NCBI GenBank assembly: GCA_028335865.1
Contig: JAOKTA010000003.1
Span: forward strand, 1 to 52,499
Direction: 5' to 3'
DNA from: Candidatus Nitrosopumilus sp.
GTDB taxonomy: Archaea; Thermoproteota; Nitrososphaeria; Nitrososphaerales; Nitrosopumilaceae
Length of the DNA: 52,499 bases
Positions within the stretch are counted from its first letter, which is position 1. The number at the start of each line of letters is the position of its first letter. A program made the position numbers and the translations under genes. The notes below the pieces were generated by a model. The model had not been told where the DNA came from. It ran no database searches and was given only the letters and a program-made list of their open reading frames with translations. This document shows, piece by piece, positions 16,037-25,020 of this stretch.

Positions 16037-16293
16037 GTTCATAAAAACACATGCTAGAAATTTTACAACACATGTATCAATATTATGTTCAATGCACTAA
16101 GTATTTGGAGCTGAATTAATCCCCGCCAACTACTGTAATTGCAATTAAAACAACAGTCAATGCCGCAATGTATCCTCACAGTCTAGATTTATTCGTGCAA
16201 AAAATAATAATTTCCAGTATTTATTCTAATTTTAAAAAATAATTCATATCGTGTAACTCCAGTACAAAACAAGTTTTTTAGTTTAGGGATAGC

Positions 16294-16342
16294 GAGGAGA
16301 AGATAGAAAAACACAGGTGAAATAAATCCTGTTCTTCTCATC
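16294..16342. repeat. Long hairpin element, copy 2
   Basis: GAGGAGAAG and CTTCTCATC form the lower stem with one mismatch. ACAGG/CCTGT forms the upper stem around the same loop TGAAATAAAT as copy 1, where the stem is ACGGG/CCCGT. The two-sided change keeps pairing. Copy 2 has a few more unpaired bases on the 5' side. The rest of the 16037-16474 gap shows no ORF I would defend. Confidence 0.65.
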
Positions 16343-16474
16343 ACTCACTATGAATGTGCAATTAGGATTAGTGTGAATTTACATAATAGGAATTAGGTAC
16401 ATTCGATAAATGAACTAGGACCATTAGATAAATCTCAGATTTAAGATGTGCTGATATTTTGATAAAAATGGACC

Positions 16475-16768
16475 CTAACAACCACAGTCATCATCAGAGA
16501 TAATTCTCAAATGAGCGGTCTGTTGATATTTGTCTTGAACATAATTTGCAAGATTGGTTATGCGTACTCTTGACTCTTTTATTTTCCAACTGCCCTCATT
16601 TTCAAACCAGAATTCAATCTCATCAAGATCATAGCGCTCATTTTTTTTAACTAATTCTCTAAAAATAATTTTTATTTCCTCGACTTCAGATTCTGTGAGT
16701 TTAGATTTATCTTCAACCATTGTTGTAATTTCGTTTAATTTTATTATTACATTATTTGTAAGAGGCAA
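16475..16768 (-). CDS. Hypothetical protein, 97 aa, Cys-rich end
   Basis: Acidic, helical N-terminal two-thirds (KLTESEVEEIKIIFRELVKKNERYD) followed by an RVRITNLANYVQDKYQ stretch and a C-terminal DDDCGC. The CGC end could ligate metal or form a disulphide. No homologue recognised. It diverges from the gene at 16848. Confidence 0.5.
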   Translation of the reverse strand: MPLTNNVIIKLNEITTMVEDKSKLTESEVEEIKIIFRELVKKNERYDLDEIEFWFENEGSWKIKESRVRITNLANYVQDKYQQTAHLRIISDDDCGC

Positions 16769-16847
16769 TAATACATTTCAATTGTGATTCTATAATTGTC
16801 TTTTTGAATCAAGATTGTTTTTATAATAAACAAATTCTTTGTCAAAT

Positions 16848-17195
16848 ATGCAGTATTTTCAGGCATTAAAACTGGGACAAAAAAGAGTTGCAGAGTCCAG
16901 AGAGTATCTTAATACATTAACTGGTGGAAAAGCGATGCCTGCATTGGCACTTGCCGCTACAAAGTCTAATGTGTGGCAAGCAGTTGGAGAAGAAAATCTC
17001 TACGCATTTGTAGATGAGTCTGCAGGTTTCATCTTAACTGACAATAGTGGATATATTCTTGCATTGGTGGATAAATCAGGTTCTTCAAAAACAATAGTTC
17101 AGGGTGTAACACAACTACAAAAAGAAAAGTTAGAAAAAATATTTGAAAAAGATAACGTTCAAAAATTTGAAGGCAAGGTAATACTTCCAGTTTAA
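16848..17195 (+). CDS. Conserved archaeal hypothetical protein, 115 aa
   Basis: ATG 16848 is preferred to the track's TTG three codons earlier. The N-terminus has ALKLGQKRVAESREYLNTLTGGKAM; the rest alternates strands and helices (LYAFVDESAGFILTDNSGYILALVDK). It looks like a compact cytosolic domain. I do not recognise the family and infer no activity. Confidence 0.6.
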   Translation: MQYFQALKLGQKRVAESREYLNTLTGGKAMPALALAATKSNVWQAVGEENLYAFVDESAGFILTDNSGYILALVDKSGSSKTIVQGVTQLQKEKLEKIFEKDNVQKFEGKVILPV

Positions 17196-17247
17196 ATTCA
17201 AAATTAACATTATCCCTTATAGCCAGTGTTTACATAATTTTAGACAT

Positions 17248-17877
17248 ATGCAAAAACCAGATATTGAAAAAAATATATTTTTATATTTAACAAAAAAGGA
17301 ATCTGCGACAATTAATCAAATAGCATTAAAAATTAAATGTGAAAAAAAAGATTTAACAAATGTAATTCAAAATAATACAAAGAACAAATCTAATCCCCTA
17401 GGTTTTATTCTAGAAGATAGTAAAACCACCCCGTATCGCTATTCTATTGAACCAACAAACTATGACACAATACACACGCAAATCAATAATTATCTTAAAG
17501 GAATTGATGGTATCCTAAAATTGTATTTCAAGAGCATGTCTAAAAAAAATAGTGTTTTTCAAAGCGATAATGATCAAAATTCTTTATCAACCACGGTAAA
17601 TCTAAATACAAACGGAACAATTATGCTTAAAAAAATTGGTTTGATTTTAGATAGAATCCAACAGCTATCTTTTTTGATCAACTATTACAAATTAACAAAC
17701 AAGATACCTTCACATATGATGATGTATGTTGATGATGATCATTCAAAATGTCTACAAGCTTATTTGGAAATTATTAACAAATTAAAGAATATGGCCGATA
17801 AGAAAGAATCGCAACAAAATGCCATTGAATTATGCCTATTCAAGCATCAATTTGTCGTGAATCACATGGATCTTTGA
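17248..17877 (+). CDS. Hypothetical protein, winged-helix-like N-terminus, 209 aa
   Basis: Residues 5-60 (EKNIFLYLTKKESATINQIALKIKCEKKDLTNVIQN) have the helix pattern of a winged helix, and a basic wing-like turn follows. Residues 80-209 are helical with no known motif. No membrane or signal sequence. Possibly a DNA-binding regulator; it resembles in layout the proteins at 34490 and 37307. Confidence 0.5.
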   Translation: MQKPDIEKNIFLYLTKKESATINQIALKIKCEKKDLTNVIQNNTKNKSNPLGFILEDSKTTPYRYSIEPTNYDTIHTQINNYLKGIDGILKLYFKSMSKKNSVFQSDNDQNSLSTTVNLNTNGTIMLKKIGLILDRIQQLSFLINYYKLTNKIPSHMMMYVDDDHSKCLQAYLEIINKLKNMADKKESQQNAIELCLFKHQFVVNHMDL

Positions 17878-18015
17878 GTTTGTTGTCAGTATTGATCCAG
17901 ATATTGAATCAATACCTTTAGGCGCTTTTTCATGCCATCCTATATCCTCAGACCTTTTAATGATGAAAATTTCAAAGATTTAGATTGATTAATTACTAAA
18001 CACCTCATACACTTC

Positions 18016-18819
18016 ATGTTGATATTGAAATCTTCATTCATTATTGCAATAGTAGCTGTTGCCATGATTGGTGTCATGGTTCCAATGATATTTGCAGTAA
18101 CTCAATTAACAATTAACAGTTTAGAAATTTATGAAGACGCAGATTATACTAGATACCGCGTAACTGGAGACGCACCTGAATCTGCTGATATTACATTTAA
18201 AACTACAAAACCTGATGGTTCACCTGGAAATTATCCGGGGGGTGTAGACACAAGTAAGCCGGCATACATTGTGGACAATAAAATTGATTCTACTAATAAT
18301 TTAGTTTATGGAACTTGGACTCTGGAAGTTTGTGCACCTGAATACGATGTGTGTGTACAAGAATTATTTACAATTGATGAACCTGTTACCTTGCCTGATG
18401 ATGTAGCAACTCAAACTGAAGTAATTTCAAATGAAAAATCCACTGAAGAAGGCGGTGGCTGTCTAATTGCAACGGCCACATATGGTTCCGAAATGTCAAT
18501 TGAAGTTCAACAGTTACGAGAGTTACGTGATAATCAATTGTTACAAACGGAATTAGGGACACAATTCATGGGAATGTTTAACGATGTTTACTATTCATTC
18601 TCACCAGCAATTGCAGACATGGAGCGAGAGCATCCAATGTTTAAGGAAATTGTAAAAGTTGGACTAACTCCAATGCTATCATCATTATCCCTAATGGATA
18701 ACGCAAACTCTGAGTCAGAAGTTCTAGGACTTGGACTATCAGTAATCGCACTAAATCTTGGAATGTACCTAGGGGTTCCAGCCATTGTAATTGTTGGAAT
18801 CAGAAGAACAATTTTTTAA
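18016..18819 (+). CDS. Secreted/surface protein with CFI-box-type C-terminus
   Basis: Residues 1-27 form a signal peptide (SSFIIAIVAVAMIGVMVPMIFA). A beta-rich extracellular part runs to about 150. Then GGGCLIATATYGSEM begins the CFI-box-type C-terminal region: an amphipathic helix (VQQLRELRDNQLLQ) and a final membrane helix ending in Arg (VPAIVIVGIRR). This layout is a predicted sorting or anchoring signal. A paralogue with another N-terminal domain is at 32749, and two relics lie in the window. Binding target unknown. Confidence 0.8.
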   Translation: MLILKSSFIIAIVAVAMIGVMVPMIFAVTQLTINSLEIYEDADYTRYRVTGDAPESADITFKTTKPDGSPGNYPGGVDTSKPAYIVDNKIDSTNNLVYGTWTLEVCAPEYDVCVQELFTIDEPVTLPDDVATQTEVISNEKSTEEGGGCLIATATYGSEMSIEVQQLRELRDNQLLQTELGTQFMGMFNDVYYSFSPAIADMEREHPMFKEIVKVGLTPMLSSLSLMDNANSESEVLGLGLSVIALNLGMYLGVPAIVIVGIRRTIF

Positions 18820-18930
18820 AATCAGAATAACTTGTGGAAAATCACTGTAAATTATGGTAAAAACCTAAAGTGTGACTGAATTTATTTAAAAAAATTGATA
18901 CAAAACCTTTAGTTATGATAATGTCTAAGT

Positions 18931-20163
18931 ATGAAAATGAGTAAATTTTCACAGGAAATTGAAGTTAGTGGCCATCTGATAGATTCATCAATTTTAACTA
19001 AAATTTTTGATAAAATTATGGATTTAAAGGGTGAATTTAATGTCGAAGAAATAGACATCGGCAGTAAGAAGAAGGACCACTCCTATGCAAGATTAACCAT
19101 TACTGGAAATGATCAATTACACTTAGATGAAATATTAAAAACAATTTACAGGGAGGGGGCTACATCTAAAATTCAAAAAGAAGTTAAATTAAAAAAATCA
19201 CCAAAAAATTTTGTAATGCCTGATAATTTTTACAGCACCACAAATAATCACACACAAGTTTTTGTAAATGGAAAATGGATTGTTGTTGGAAATATGATGA
19301 TGGACAAATGCATTGTTGTAAAAGGAAACAAAGCTCATTGTGTTCCAGTTAGAGATGTACAAAAAAATGATCAAATTATTGTGGGAGAGGATGGAGTCAA
19401 GATTACACCACCAGAACGTCCACGTGAGGGGGTTAATGTTTTTGAATTTATGGGCAGTTCAAGCTCTAGTGAAAGACCAACTCAACATATTGCAAAACAA
19501 GTAGCTGATGATATCTTCAACACCAAAAAGAAGGGCGGAAAAATTATCATTGTTGGCGGTCCGGCAATTGTGCATACTGGTGCTGATGATTCAATATCTG
19601 AATTAATTAGATCAGGGTATGTTGACGGATTATTAGCTGGAAATGCATTGGCTGTACATGATATAGAATATGCAACACTTGGAACATCTTTGGGCATGAA
19701 TGTTAGGGATGGAACTTTAGCTTATCATGGACATAGAAACCATATGGACACCATTAATGCTGTATTCAAAGCAGGATCCATCTCCAACATGGTTAAAACT
19801 AAAAAATTAACAAAAGGCATAATGTATGAATGTGTAAAAAATAAAATTCCGTTTGTTTTGGCAGGTTCCATTAGAGATGATGGCCCATTACCTGATGTAA
19901 TCACAGATGTTGCAGAAGCTCAAAGGCAATACAAAAAAGTTCTCAAAGGCGTAGACATGGTAATAATGATTTCAACCATGCTTCATTCTATTGCAACTGG
20001 AAATATGCTACCAGCTGCTGTTAAGGTAATTGTTGTAGATATCAGTCAGCCAACAGTTACTAAATTGATGGATAGAGGCACATGGCAAGCACTAGGAATT
20101 GTTTCTGATGTGGGGGCCTTTTTACCAATGGTGGTTCAGCAAATTAGAAAAAGATCAAAATAA
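18931..20163 (+). CDS. Archaeal LOR/SDH-type ornithine cyclodeaminase family protein
   Basis: 410 residues. The N-terminal LOR/SDH conserved domain starts SQEIEVSGHLIDSSILTKIFD. The catalytic part has a Rossmann-like IIIVGGPAIVHTGADDSISELI, then VDGLLAGNALAVHDIE and LGTSLGMN. These match the archaeal family named ornithine cyclodeaminase (TIGR00300 as I recall), which turns ornithine into proline and ammonia using NAD. Some members are argininosuccinate- or lysine-related, so substrate is moderately certain. Confidence 0.85.
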   Translation: MKMSKFSQEIEVSGHLIDSSILTKIFDKIMDLKGEFNVEEIDIGSKKKDHSYARLTITGNDQLHLDEILKTIYREGATSKIQKEVKLKKSPKNFVMPDNFYSTTNNHTQVFVNGKWIVVGNMMMDKCIVVKGNKAHCVPVRDVQKNDQIIVGEDGVKITPPERPREGVNVFEFMGSSSSSERPTQHIAKQVADDIFNTKKKGGKIIIVGGPAIVHTGADDSISELIRSGYVDGLLAGNALAVHDIEYATLGTSLGMNVRDGTLAYHGHRNHMDTINAVFKAGSISNMVKTKKLTKGIMYECVKNKIPFVLAGSIRDDGPLPDVITDVAEAQRQYKKVLKGVDMVIMISTMLHSIATGNMLPAAVKVIVVDISQPTVTKLMDRGTWQALGIVSDVGAFLPMVVQQIRKRSK

Positions 20164-20246
20164 TTTTAATTATCACTGATTCTTGTTTTAATACAATTTA
20201 GAATTTTTTCCATTAAACTTAAGTTCATAATTCTTGCAGAAAATTC

Positions 20247-20486
20247 ATGGCAGATAAGAAAACAATGAACATTATGTGTAAGTGGTGTAATGTTTCTAAA
20301 GTGTGCCATATTGTTAGCCAAGAAGTTACAGATCATCACGGAAGTTATGGGATAGACAGCATCATGATGGCTAAAATTAAAATCCACAAACATTACAAGG
20401 GAAAAAATCAGTGCAAAGGATCAGATAGGATAATTACCGCACCTCTGGATAAGACACTAAAAGATAATAAAATACACTATCACTAG
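20247..20486 (+). CDS. Small Cys/His-rich zinc protein, 79 aa
   Basis: Contains CKWCNVSKVCHIV near the N-terminus, then DHHGSYG and HKHYKGKNQCKG: a Cys/His set that probably binds zinc. It follows the ornithine cyclodeaminase gene on the same strand by 83 bp. No enzymatic motif is visible. Probably a conserved archaeal zinc-binding protein. Confidence 0.6.
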   Translation: MADKKTMNIMCKWCNVSKVCHIVSQEVTDHHGSYGIDSIMMAKIKIHKHYKGKNQCKGSDRIITAPLDKTLKDNKIHYH

Positions 20487-20614
20487 GTTCATAAATTTTC
20501 AAAAAGATTTTTTTGCTTTCGATCAAAAAACGCAATTCAGACAAAAGATTGTAAAAATTATATTTTTAATTGTAAGAATTTTATCATTGCTTGCAATTAT
20601 TACACAAAAAAAAT

Positions 20615-20623
20615 TATACTTAA
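20615..20623 (+). promoter_or_regulatory. TATA-box-like element before candidate ncRNA
   Basis: TATACTTAA stands in AT-rich sequence about 30 nt upstream of the structured stretch at 20651. There is no ORF downstream on this strand before the convergent gene. Confidence 0.4.
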
Positions 20624-20650
20624 TTACCATAATCCCCTAGCATTATCATT

Positions 20651-20735
20651 AGGAACAAGTCCACCATTACCCCCTGAGTTTCATCACTCTAAAGGAAACC
20701 AAACGGGATTCTGCCCTGGGCTTGTTCACTTTTTT
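20651..20735 (+). ncRNA. Candidate structured small RNA
   Basis: A 10-bp closing stem, GAACAAGTCC (20653) with GGGCTTGTTC (20718), one G-U pair, encloses about 55 nt with GAGT/ACTC and GGG/CCC mini-hairpins. It is followed by a T6 run (20730-20735) and preceded by a TATA-like box. No ORF overlaps it. The terminal stem resembles that of the candidate RNA at 24600 (AACAAG/CTTGTT). I do not recognise an RNA family. Confidence 0.5.
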
Positions 20736-20740
20736 AATAT

Positions 20741-21007
20741 TTATGAAATATCTATTCCAAGACGTCTTGCACATGCAATAGCTGCTTTACCGTCATCTTC
20801 TGTAATTCCAAATTTCATTAATTGTTCAGTCCACTGGGTGCCTGTATTTCGAGTATTTTCTTTATAGTATTCTCTTAAAATCGTGCCTACGCGGTCATCT
20901 AATCTCTGTTTTGTTGCTTCATTCATGCCTGCTTGTAGTATTGTAGAATCAGATGTGGCAAGAATTTTGATAAATTCCACATCTTCTAAAGATAAATCAA
21001 ACATCAT
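20741..21007 (-). CDS. Hypothetical protein in the gatCAB operon, 88 aa
   Basis: Starts with ATGATG; the first ATG overlaps the gatB stop, so it is the fourth cistron of gatC-gatA-gatB. Small helical protein (LSLEDVEFIKILATSD... TKQRLDDRVGTILREYYKENTR). No motif assigns a function. The coupling suggests a link with tRNA-dependent amidation or simply co-expression. Confidence 0.65.
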   Translation of the reverse strand: MMFDLSLEDVEFIKILATSDSTILQAGMNEATKQRLDDRVGTILREYYKENTRNTGTQWTEQLMKFGITEDDGKAAIACARRLGIDIS

Positions 21008-22410
21008 ATGCCTATCTGTTTTTTTAACAAATTCAACGTTAACGTTGGATCTGCTTTTCCTTTAGTTGCTTGCATTACTTTTCCTACCAAATAGTTGATT
21101 GTTTGAATATTAGATTTTGCTTGTTCCACTGCTTGCGGCTCATCAGCAATTATTTTTTCCACAATTTTTAATAATTCTGTTTCATCTGAAACATTTCCTA
21201 AATCTAATTCAGAGATTACTGCAGATACTGATTTTCCTGTTTTTAAAATTGCATGCAATGCGTTTTTAGAAGAATTTCTAGATACAGTACCTGTTTGAAT
21301 TGCGTCGGCTAATTCTTTTAAATGAACTGCGGTAAGCTTTGATGTTTCACGTTTTTCTCGGGTGTCTTCTAAACCCATTAGTTCCGTAGTGATAATATTG
21401 GCAACTTCTTTTGCATTGGATTCTGTATGTGCTGCTTCAAATAAATCTGAATAGAATTTATCTGATGATAAAACGTCTGCAACTTGTGCCGATATTTTAT
21501 ATTTTGATATGTATCGTTCTTTCTTAGAATTTATGCTTTCAGGCATTTTTAATTTTAATTCATCTCGAATTTCAGGATTGATTTTTACCCATGGAATATC
21601 CCCTTCAAGAAAATAACGATAATCCAAATCTTCCTCTTTTGAACGTGAAGATACAGTAATCTTTCTCCTATCATCCCAATGACGAGTCTCTTGGGCAATG
21701 GGGATGTCTCTATCATGTAGACTCTCTTGCCTTGTTATTTCAAAGTGGGATGCTTTTTCTAAATCATGAAATGAACCAATGTTTTTAATTTCGACTTTAT
21801 TTCCTCCATGTACGGACACATTTGCATCTGCCCTCATCGCACCCTCTAAACTAGGGTCTGCCACGCCTAGATTTTTAAGCAAATCCGATAAAATGTTGAG
21901 AAAATCACGAACTTCTCTAGGCGTTTCAAAATCGGGCTCAGTTACAATTTCCACTAAAGGTGTACCTGCGCGATTATAGTCAACTAGTGTGATTTGATTT
22001 TTAGAAGAACTACCCTCGTAAATTATTCTACCCGGATCTTCTTCTAATTGTATTCGAGTAATTCTAATTTTTTTGTCCCCTATGGATATTGTTCCGGTTC
22101 CTCCTACACTGGTATCTCCATAGATGTTCAATTGAGTAATCTGAAAATTTTTGGGTAAATCTGGATAAAAATAATTTTTTCTGAAAAATGCAATTTTTTC
22201 TGGAGTTGAGCAGTTTAATGCCATTGCAATCATTGTTGCCTTTTTTACAGCTTCTTGGTTTAATCGGGGCAAGCTGCCCGGTATTCCTGCACAAACAGGA
22301 CAGATATTTTCATTTGGTGCAAATTCCCTATAGTTTGCCTTACATGAACAAAATAATTTACTTTGCAAATTTGTCAATTGACAGTGAATCTCTAGACCAA
22401 TTTTGGTCAT
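21004..22410 (-). CDS. gatB: Asp-tRNA(Asn)/Glu-tRNA(Gln) amidotransferase subunit B
   Basis: 468 residues. Binds the misacylated tRNA and activates its carboxyl group with ATP. The start GLEIHCQLTNLQSKLFCSC and the later CPVCAGIPGSLP provide the cradle domain with a four-Cys zinc site. Further conserved blocks are FFRKNYFYPDLPKNFQIT and EEDPGRIIYE. The helical and YqeY-like tail runs from about 300 to the end. Overlaps gatA by 4 nt. Confidence 0.96.
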   Translation of the reverse strand: MTKIGLEIHCQLTNLQSKLFCSCKANYREFAPNENICPVCAGIPGSLPRLNQEAVKKATMIAMALNCSTPEKIAFFRKNYFYPDLPKNFQITQLNIYGDTSVGGTGTISIGDKKIRITRIQLEEDPGRIIYEGSSSKNQITLVDYNRAGTPLVEIVTEPDFETPREVRDFLNILSDLLKNLGVADPSLEGAMRADANVSVHGGNKVEIKNIGSFHDLEKASHFEITRQESLHDRDIPIAQETRHWDDRRKITVSSRSKEEDLDYRYFLEGDIPWVKINPEIRDELKLKMPESINSKKERYISKYKISAQVADVLSSDKFYSDLFEAAHTESNAKEVANIITTELMGLEDTREKRETSKLTAVHLKELADAIQTGTVSRNSSKNALHAILKTGKSVSAVISELDLGNVSDETELLKIVEKIIADEPQAVEQAKSNIQTINYLVGKVMQATKGKADPTLTLNLLKKQIGI

Positions 22411-23855
22411 ATTGGAACCTCTGGAAGTGTAACTGTTTGCTCTAACGCATGTGCAGCTTGTAATAGTAATTTATCATTCATGGAATTTGCCAAGAGTTGA
22501 ATTCCAATTGGAAGGCCATTTACAATTTTAAACGGAATCGAAATTGCAGGTTTTCCAGTAAGGTTAGCAGTTACCGTATTGATATCAATTAGAAACAGGG
22601 ATACAGGATCATCTATTTTTTCTCCAATTTTAAATGGCAATACAGGTACAGTTGGCGCAATTAAAAGATCAAATTTCTTAAACGCCTCGTTGATTTCTTT
22701 AGTTAATTTAGTTTTAACTTTCATAGCTTTCAGGAAATATTTTCCGGCATGACCTGCGGATGGAACAAATCCTCCGATAATCATTCTTCTTGTTACCTCA
22801 GGACCAAAATTTCTTCGTGCCTTTGAAATGTATGAATTAAACTCATACCCCTCAACTGGAAAATCATAACCATATCTTAAATTATCATACCTTGCAAGGT
22901 TACTTCCAGCTTCAGTAGCTGTAATTGTATAGTATGCTGCAACAGAATATTTTACCATTTCCAGCGATATCTCCTCACAAATGGCTCCCAACCCTTCCAG
23001 TTTTGAAATGGCCTCTTTTGTGGCGGTTAGTACTTCCGGATCAATGCCATCGCCCATCATATCTGTAATTATTCCTATTCTTTTGCCTTCAATCCCTGAA
23101 TCAATATTTGCCAAATAATCCTCATTGTTGTTATTTACAGTAGTGTTGTCATTAGGATCAATGCCTGCAATTAGATTTAGCATGAATGCCGTATCTTTTA
23201 CAGTCCTAGTGAGAGGTCCTACCTGTTCAATACTGTTTGCATATGAAATTATTCCATATCTGCTGATTAAACCATATGTTGGTTTGTACCCTACAGTAGA
23301 ACAAAAACTTGCAGGGTTTCTGACCGACCCTCCTGTATCTGATCCTAATGATGCAACGCATTCAAAGGAACTGACGGACACTGCACTTCCGCCTGATGAG
23401 CCGCCTGGAACATATTCTGTATTCCAAGGATTCTTGCTTGGACCATATGCGCTAAATTCAGTGGTTAGACCCATGGCAAATTCATCCATGTTTGCTTTTC
23501 CAATAAAAATTGCATCTTGTTTTTTTAATTTAGAAATTACAGTTGCATCGTAGGGTGCAATAAAATTTTCAAGCATTTTTGATGCACACGTAGTTTTGCT
23601 ATTTTTGATGCACATGTTATCCTTAATTGAGATGGGCATTCCAAAACAAGATCCGACATCTTCACCTGATTTAATTTTCTTATCTAGTTCACGAGCTTGA
23701 TCAAGTGCCTTGTCATTAATTGATAGAAATGCATGCAGTTTATCCTCTACGCTGTCAATCCTTTCAAGGGTTTTTCCAATAAAATCCTCTACGGAAATAT
23801 TTCCATTTTTTGCTTCTTCAACAAATTCAAGGGCAGAAATTTTTAGATTCGTCAT
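22407..23855 (-). CDS. gatA: Asp-tRNA(Asn)/Glu-tRNA(Gln) amidotransferase subunit A
   Basis: 482 residues of the amidase-signature family. It frees ammonia from glutamine for GatB. The Ser-cisSer-Lys triad is present: Lys in PISIKDNMC, and both serines in PGGSSGGSAVSV and GSDTGGSVRNPAS. The final region GLPIGIQLLAN is also typical. Four-nt overlaps with gatC upstream and gatB downstream show a tight operon. Confidence 0.96.
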   Translation of the reverse strand: MTNLKISALEFVEEAKNGNISVEDFIGKTLERIDSVEDKLHAFLSINDKALDQARELDKKIKSGEDVGSCFGMPISIKDNMCIKNSKTTCASKMLENFIAPYDATVISKLKKQDAIFIGKANMDEFAMGLTTEFSAYGPSKNPWNTEYVPGGSSGGSAVSVSSFECVASLGSDTGGSVRNPASFCSTVGYKPTYGLISRYGIISYANSIEQVGPLTRTVKDTAFMLNLIAGIDPNDNTTVNNNNEDYLANIDSGIEGKRIGIITDMMGDGIDPEVLTATKEAISKLEGLGAICEEISLEMVKYSVAAYYTITATEAGSNLARYDNLRYGYDFPVEGYEFNSYISKARRNFGPEVTRRMIIGGFVPSAGHAGKYFLKAMKVKTKLTKEINEAFKKFDLLIAPTVPVLPFKIGEKIDDPVSLFLIDINTVTANLTGKPAISIPFKIVNGLPIGIQLLANSMNDKLLLQAAHALEQTVTLPEVPI

Positions 23856-24118
23856 GACATCTTTGGGGCGTGCACATAGGTTCCTTTGTAGTGATTCATT
23901 TTCTCAATTAACTTATCTTCAAATGGAATAAATTCATCTTTTCTTAAACTCTCAATTGAAATTTCAGGCATGGATATTTCTTCAGACTCCACACCTGCAG
24001 AATCTAAAATATCAAAATAACTGATCATTTTTTTTACTTTTTCTAAATACTCGCTGTGATCATCTATATCTATTTTCATTAATTTTGAAACATGTTCAAT
24101 TTCTTCAACGGTAACCAT
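23852..24118 (-). CDS. gatC: Asp-tRNA(Asn)/Glu-tRNA(Gln) amidotransferase subunit C
   Basis: 88 residues, first gene of the operon. Begins VTVEEIEHVSKLMKIDIDDHSEYLEKVKKMISYFDIL, the classic GatC helical pair; the tail wraps GatA in known structures. Stabilises the GatA-GatB interface. A four-nt ATGA overlap joins it to gatA. Confidence 0.93.
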   Translation of the reverse strand: MVTVEEIEHVSKLMKIDIDDHSEYLEKVKKMISYFDILDSAGVESEEISMPEISIESLRKDEFIPFEDKLIEKMNHYKGTYVHAPKMS

Positions 24119-24298
24119 TCTCTATACTCCTATGTAGCTAATTTATCAATCTTCATATAAAATGTAGGTGAAAATTAGAATGATCTTAGGATTAGACGAT
24201 AAGGCAGTCCCATAACACCTAGGTTTGGTCATCATATTCTGTAATATCCACAGACATTCTTGCATATGTTTGACAATATTTTGTAAATCTCTTTATGC

Positions 24299-24505
24299 AT
24301 GTTTTCAGTTATCAAGTGGATGGTTCTGATACTAATTGCAATTGTAGTGGGGATTCTGGTGGTAGCAATTTTGATAATAAAGGCAACTAAAACACCGCCA
24401 CAGGACATAGTGGGGATGAACATAACCTGCAAAAAATGCGGAACACGAACAAATGGATTAGCATGTCCCAAATGTAAAAATAAATCTCAATCCTTTGGTG
24501 TTTGA
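24299..24505 (+). CDS. Membrane-anchored zinc-ribbon protein, 68 aa
   Basis: One N-terminal transmembrane helix (residues 5-28), then a zinc ribbon with CKKC (about 44-47) and CPKCKNK (about 56-62). The ribbon is probably cytosolic. A perfect 8-bp inverted repeat, CCTACAAA/TTTGTAGG, lies about 30 bp after the stop and may act in termination. Function unknown. Confidence 0.6.
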   Translation: MFSVIKWMVLILIAIVVGILVVAILIIKATKTPPQDIVGMNITCKKCGTRTNGLACPKCKNKSQSFGV

Positions 24506-24571
24506 AGAGTCAATGAATGTATTAAATCAAAACCTACAAAGTTAAAAAAAATAGAATTTGTAGGATCATTG

Positions 24572-24580
24572 TTAAATATT
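24572..24580 (+). promoter_or_regulatory. TATA-box-like element before candidate ncRNA
   Basis: TTAAATATT centred 24 nt before the start of the hairpin-rich sequence at 24600, the spacing of an archaeal promoter. No ORF begins downstream. Confidence 0.4.
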
Positions 24581-24599
24581 ATTTGTTCCTAATAGAACT

Positions 24600-24703
24600 A
24601 ACAAGAAATCACCATCTCTGCGTCGTAGAATGGTGATTAAGGAAGACGATTCATGTTAGGACTCATTTACGTTCAATGTTTTCCCACCCTTTCTTGTTGT
24701 TTT
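24600..24703 (+). ncRNA. Candidate structured small RNA
   Basis: Closing stem AACAAGAAA (24600-24608) with TTTCTTGTT (24690-24698), followed by GTTTT. Directly inside is a perfect hairpin, TCACCAT/ATGGTGA (24609/24630). No ORF spans the region. The ends AACAAG and CTTGTT are shared with the candidate at 20651, though interiors differ. RNA family not recognised. The sequence between this element and the direct repeat at 24867 shows no ORF. Confidence 0.5.
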
Positions 24704-24866
24704 AAAATTTAGAAATAATGAGAAGTTTCAATATTGTCTGTGCGTAATATGTCATATCCACGATGGTTTGAGCCACAAGGTAGGAGCAATAATCCCGAAA
24801 GATGCGTTAGTTTGAATTATCGCAGCCCAGCATTACCCATGGCAATACTATGATTTGATAAATTAG

Positions 24867-24898
24867 CATAAATAAAAAAAACAATGAAAAAATTGATT
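24867..24898 (+). repeat. 32-bp direct repeat, copy 1
   Basis: An exact 32-bp match, beginning CATAAATAAAAAAAACAATG, with the copy at 25021. The interval is 154 bp and holds paired segments CCAGATTA/TAATCTTGG and AACATGAA/TTCATGTT plus an unpaired GGTTCAAATCC. No ORF is in the interval. Confidence 0.8.
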
Positions 24899-25020
24899 TT
24901 ATAGGTAATTTTGGTTATAGAAAATTTGTGCCCAGATTAACATGAATTCCAGTTCGGTTCAAATCCCCTTTCTTTTCATGTTCCTTTGTAATCTTGGCTT
25001 GATTCCTATTTCCAAATTTC

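Noticed and set aside
16108-16175. Pilin-like hydrophobic fragment on the minus strand (LTVVLIAITVVGGD)
   Set aside because: No start codon with a class III signal peptide and the frame ends at once; too little to call a gene or relic.
23125-23553. 142-aa plus-strand ORF
   Set aside because: It is fully antisense to gatA and has the composition of a shadow frame.
24932-24997. tRNA suggested by GGTTCAAATCC
   Set aside because: No acceptor or anticodon arm can be folded around it; only a T-loop-like string is present.
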